Assembly: GCF_003352185.1 (NCBI RefSeq)
Contig: NZ_CP029608.1
Span: 5,560,501 to 5,624,500, forward strand
Direction: 5' to 3'
DNA from: Pseudomonas kribbensis
GTDB lineage: Bacteria; Pseudomonadota; Gammaproteobacteria; Pseudomonadales; Pseudomonadaceae
DNA: 64,000 bases
Part shown: positions 61,141 through 64,000 of the stretch, piece by piece
Position numbering within the stretch: position 1 is the stretch's first letter
Layout: every line of letters begins with the position of its first letter
Program-made: the position numbers and the translations under genes
The notes under the pieces: generated by a model
The model's input: the letters and a program-made list of their open reading frames with translations, nothing else
Database searches by the model: none
What the model was told of the DNA's origin: nothing

Positions 61141-61785
61141 ATGGGATGGTTAAAGAATTTGCTCGGCACCGGCTCGGCCCCTGCACCTGCACGCGAGGCG
61201 GCCAGCGGCCCGTTGGGCCTGGCGCAGGGCAAGGGGATCCGTTTCGATACGACCCTCGCCCTGTTGCTCGACGGCAGCACCTCGGTACGGGTCCCCGATG
61301 CCCAGGCCATCTGGAGCGCCGGCTGGATCGACCTCGGCCAGTCGAACAAGCTGTATCGCTACTACCTGGACAACGAAGATTTCTGGCTGCAGGTCCACGT
61401 CACCGGCGACGATCAGATCGAATCGGTGACGCTGTTCAATTACGTCAGCTATGTCACGGTCAACAGTGACGCCGAACTGCAGCGCCTGGCGGGCCCGAAC
61501 AGCCTGATCGGCCTGCCGGCCTACACCCATGACGGCGTGTCCTTCACCCGGGAATGGGGCACCGAACGCGGCCAGACCGAACTGGTCCCGCTCACCGAGC
61601 AAGTGGTCAATCCCGACGAGTCCTACACCATCGAACACCATTCGATGCTGTATGCCCGGGAAACCGGCCTGACCGACCGTCGCGAATTGCTGCTGTTCTC
61701 CGTCGAACAGGACGAAGAAGGCACCGTCAGCCTCAGCACATCGCTGGGCATCTCGTTGTACACCACCGATCTGAGCACCATTTAA
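61141..61785 (+). CDS. yjfK: DUF2491 protein (YjfK-like)
   Basis: 214 residues, soluble. GWLKNLLGTGSAP at the N-terminus, then a beta-rich body (IWSAGWIDLGQSNKLYRYYLDNEDFWLQVHVTGDD) and FTREWGTERGQTELVPL. Matches DUF2491 of the PspA-like cluster. Function unknown. Confidence 0.87.
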   Translation: MGWLKNLLGTGSAPAPAREAASGPLGLAQGKGIRFDTTLALLLDGSTSVRVPDAQAIWSAGWIDLGQSNKLYRYYLDNEDFWLQVHVTGDDQIESVTLFNYVSYVTVNSDAELQRLAGPNSLIGLPAYTHDGVSFTREWGTERGQTELVPLTEQVVNPDESYTIEHHSMLYARETGLTDRRELLLFSVEQDEEGTVSLSTSLGISLYTTDLSTI

Positions 61786-61798
61786 AAGGAAGTTCCCC

Positions 61799-62224
61799 AT
61801 GCTGGAAGTGCTGTCCGTTTCCCTGAACAAGGCCGCGCTGGTCGGTTTCGCCGCCTATCTGATCGGCGCCGTGCTGCTGTTCATGCTGTTTCAGTTCGTC
61901 TACACGCGCATCACGCCGCACAAGGAATTCGAACTGATTCGCGGCGGCAACAACGCAGCCGCCATCGCTCTGTCGGGTGCGATCATCGGTTTCGCGATTC
62001 CGGCGAGCAACATCATCGCCCACTCGATCAACGTTCTCGATTTCGTCCTCTGGGCTGTGATCGCTGCTGCGGTGCAACTGCTGGCATTCCTGGCCACCGG
62101 ACTGGTGCTCAAAGGCACGTCCCAGCGCATCGCCAACGGTGAGGTTGCCGCCGGCATCTACGTGGCAGCGGTGGCGATCAGCGTCGGCATGCTCAACGCC
62201 GCGTGCATGACCCCGTCCTACTGA
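61799..62224 (+). CDS. yjfL: DUF350 membrane protein (YjfL-like)
   Basis: 141 residues, four helices in two repeats. LVGFAAYLIGAVLLFMLFQFVY and the second pair contain the DUF350 blocks NNAAAIALSGAIIGFAIPASNIIAHS and GEVAAGIYVAAVAISVGMLNAACM. Overlaps none of its neighbours; the start is 13 bp after the DUF2491 stop. Confidence 0.9.
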   Translation: MLEVLSVSLNKAALVGFAAYLIGAVLLFMLFQFVYTRITPHKEFELIRGGNNAAAIALSGAIIGFAIPASNIIAHSINVLDFVLWAVIAAAVQLLAFLATGLVLKGTSQRIANGEVAAGIYVAAVAISVGMLNAACMTPSY

Positions 62225-62241
62225 TCGGCAGGAAGCCCGAG

Positions 62242-62931
62242 ATGAAACGAAGCAAGTACGTTCAACTGTCCCTCGCCGCTTCGGTGGCCCTGGCGATTTC
62301 CGGTGAAGCAGCCGCCCAGGAACAACAGCGCACCTTCCAGAGCGTGGAACAGTGCGTCGACGCCGAAGTGGCTGCCGATGCCTGCTCGAATGCCTACGTC
62401 GCGGCCCTGGCCGAACACCGGCGCATCGCCCCGGCCTATGACGACAAAACCAAGTGCGACGCAGACTTTGCCGCCGGCTGGTGTCAGAAAAATTCCGACG
62501 GCCGCTTTGTGCCGAAGCTCGGTGGTTTCAAGGTGCCGCAAAACTCCGAGCCGGCACAGAACCTTGATGCAATTGCCAATGCGCAGATGCCGGAAGGCAA
62601 TGCCGAGCCAGTGCAGACCACCCAGAACACGACCCACGTCTCAAGTGGTGGCGGATCGAGCAACGGCTGGCTGACCGGTTGGCTGATCGGTAACGCCATG
62701 AGCAACAACTCGCGGACGGTGTATCGCGACCGCGATACGCGCCAGACGTACGACACTTCGACGCTGAACCGGCGGATCGAATCGGCTCCGAGCACCACTC
62801 GCAGCAATTCGGACTACACCAGCTCCCGTAGTAAATCGGTCAACGTTGCGTCTTCCACTTCCCGTGGCGGTTTCGGCAGCCAGTCCAGCGCACGCAGCGG
62901 TTGGGGCGGCTGGGGCAGTTCGAGCAGCTGA
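62242..62931 (+). CDS. yjfM: DUF1190 exported protein (YjfM-like)
   Basis: 229 residues from ATG 62242 (GGAAG upstream); a longer frame to 62203 overlaps the DUF350 gene. A signal-like N-terminus (MKRSKYVQLSLAASVALAISGEAAA) precedes cysteine-containing repeats (VEQCVDAEVAADACSNAYVAAL; KCDADFAAGWCQKNSDGRF). The tail is Ser/Gly/Trp-rich with GSSNGWLTGWLIGNAMS, so likely surface-exposed or membrane-associated. The stop overlaps the next ATG by 1 base (TGATG). Confidence 0.85.
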   Translation: MKRSKYVQLSLAASVALAISGEAAAQEQQRTFQSVEQCVDAEVAADACSNAYVAALAEHRRIAPAYDDKTKCDADFAAGWCQKNSDGRFVPKLGGFKVPQNSEPAQNLDAIANAQMPEGNAEPVQTTQNTTHVSSGGGSSNGWLTGWLIGNAMSNNSRTVYRDRDTRQTYDTSTLNRRIESAPSTTRSNSDYTSSRSKSVNVASSTSRGGFGSQSSARSGWGGWGSSSS

Positions 62932-64000
62932 TGAAGAAGATCCATTGCGCCGAGCGCCACGACTGGAAACAGACGGCCGAAAGCCTCGGTTTTCTGTTTC
63001 ACACCATCGACGACGAGCCCTACTGGGACGAGCGCGCGTACTACCAGTTCACGCTCGCGCAGATCGAAAACGATCTCGAGGATCCGACCACCGAACTGCA
63101 CGAGATGTGCATGGATCTGGTGGACCGGGTCGTGCGCAGTGAAGAACTGCTTGATCGCCTGAGCATCCCTGCTTCGTACTACGACATGATCCGAACGTCC
63201 TGGCTGGAAGGTCATCCGCATCTGTACGGACGCATGGACTTCTCCTACAGCGGTAACGGCCCGGCGAAACTGCTGGAGCTCAACTACGACACGCCCACCA
63301 GCCTTTATGAAGCCTCGGCATTCCAGTGGGGCTGGCTTGAGCAATGCATCGAGCGCGGGATGCTGCCGCGCCATGCCGACCAGTTCAACAGCATCGACAC
63401 CCGCCTGCATGAGGCCTTTGCCGCGCTGAAGCTCAAGCGCCCGTTCTACTTCGCCTCGATGAAAGGCTCGGTCGAGGACAAAGGCACCACGGACTACCTG
63501 CGACTGGTCGCGGAAAAGGTCGGCATCGAATCGCAGCACATCGATATCGAAGACATCGGCCTGACAACCGAAGGACGTTTCGTCGATCTCGAAGATCGCT
63601 GGATCCCGCACCTGTTCAAGCTGCACGCCTGGGAGTTCATCTTCCACGAGCCGTTCGGCGCAGCCATTGCCGATTGCGATACGCAGTTTTTCGAACCGGC
63701 ATGGAAAGCCATTCTCTCCAATAAAGGCGCCCTGCCCCTGCTCTGGGAATTGCACAAGGGCCATCCGAATCTGCTGGCCGCTCATCTCGATCCGAATCCG
63801 GCCAGCGCAGTGCCGAAAGGATGGGTACGCAAGCCGTACTTCTCCCGGGAAGGTGCCAACATCGAGCTGCAAACTGCCGACGGTCTGATCGTCAAAGAGG
63901 ATGGCCCCTACACGGATGCGCCCTTCATCCTGCAGGAATTTGCGCCGCTGCCAAGGTTCGATGACAGCTACACGCTGATCGGTTCCTGGGTGATCGGCGA
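62931..64000 (+). CDS. yjfC: Glutathionylspermidine synthase family ATP-grasp protein (YjfC-like), 3' end missing
   Basis: 356 codons visible; the frame runs off the right edge, family length about 385. Begins MKKIHCAERHDWKQTAESLG. Blocks of the GSP-synthase C-terminal type: MDFSYSGNGPAKLLELNYDTPTSLYEASAFQWGW near 105-140, FASMKGSVEDKGTTDYLRL (ATP-grasp) near 175-195, and KPYFSREGANIELQ near 300. It should ligate an amine or amino acid to a carboxylate; as an orphan without the amidase half of trypanosomatid enzymes its substrate is unknown. Start shares a base with the DUF1190 stop. Confidence 0.92.
   Translation, partial: MKKIHCAERHDWKQTAESLGFLFHTIDDEPYWDERAYYQFTLAQIENDLEDPTTELHEMCMDLVDRVVRSEELLDRLSIPASYYDMIRTSWLEGHPHLYGRMDFSYSGNGPAKLLELNYDTPTSLYEASAFQWGWLEQCIERGMLPRHADQFNSIDTRLHEAFAALKLKRPFYFASMKGSVEDKGTTDYLRLVAEKVGIESQHIDIEDIGLTTEGRFVDLEDRWIPHLFKLHAWEFIFHEPFGAAIADCDTQFFEPAWKAILSNKGALPLLWELHKGHPNLLAAHLDPNPASAVPKGWVRKPYFSREGANIELQTADGLIVKEDGPYTDAPFILQEFAPLPRFDDSYTLIGSWVIG

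Overview
The window is chromosomal DNA from a fluorescent Pseudomonas (P. fluorescens group or close relative). The evidence is high GC, dense gene packing with many 4-bp ATGA overlaps, Pseudomonas-type REP/REPIN repeats, and a gene order (eutBC, DedA, mtfA, ppa ... ispA-dxs ... ribA ... pgpA-thiL-nusB-ribH-ribBA-ribE-ribD-nrdR ... ybbN ... zinc ABC operon ... oprG ... epimerase) that I recall as matching the PA4024-PA4069 neighbourhood of P. aeruginosa. No rRNA, tRNA, CRISPR array, insertion sequence or replication origin was seen.

Layout. 1-3268: ethanolamine import and cleavage (eat, cut by the left edge, eutB, eutC). 3384-6250: GNAT acetyltransferase, DedA protein, MtfA-type zinc peptidase and pyrophosphatase. 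6251-9307: an accessory patch holding an S24/XRE repressor, a possible small RNA, a YhcG-type PD-(D/E)XK nuclease and a small lipoprotein. 9309-19510: a six-gene leftward operon equivalent to P. aeruginosa magABCDEF / E. coli yfaPQSTA, built around a bacterial alpha-2-macroglobulin. 19875-22991: xseB-ispA-dxs. A REPIN separates these from btuB, which converges on a leftward btuF-like / membrane protein / ribA operon. 26975-33713: leftward riboflavin and thiamine block ending in nrdR. 33842-36232: lipoprotein, methyltransferase, CnoX/YbbN and a small unknown gene. 36358-38446: an inserted, overlapping triad that reads as a type VI secretion PAAR protein, an NlpC/P60-like effector and its immunity protein. 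38604-41729: zinc-linked ZrgA/ABC/DUF3299 operon. 41888-44583: OprG and two sugar-nucleotide enzymes. 44762-52552: Lhr helicase, an MscS channel and an MFS exporter. 52724-55790: ybhP-clsB-ybhN phospholipid operon. 55791-59478: hydrolase, DUF3182, GlxA-type regulator and isochorismatase-like hydrolase. 59633-64000: a yjfIJKLMC-like PspA/ATP-grasp envelope operon running off the right edge.

How the parts fit. Most of the window is housekeeping metabolism: ethanolamine use, isoprenoid precursors, riboflavin, thiamine, cobalamin uptake and zinc. The less understood parts are three envelope systems. In the alpha-2-macroglobulin operon, the neighbours MagC and MagE carry motifs expected of peptidoglycan enzymes (NlpC/P60 Cys-His-His; SxxK, SpoIID-like and HExxH), which suggests the macroglobulin works with a cell-wall remodelling set. 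The PAAR/effector/immunity triad sits in an otherwise conserved region and looks like an antibacterial cargo cassette. The PspA-like operon is preceded by two mirrored 16-bp sites that look like an undescribed operator. Functions are inferred from motifs and recalled families only; no database search was run.
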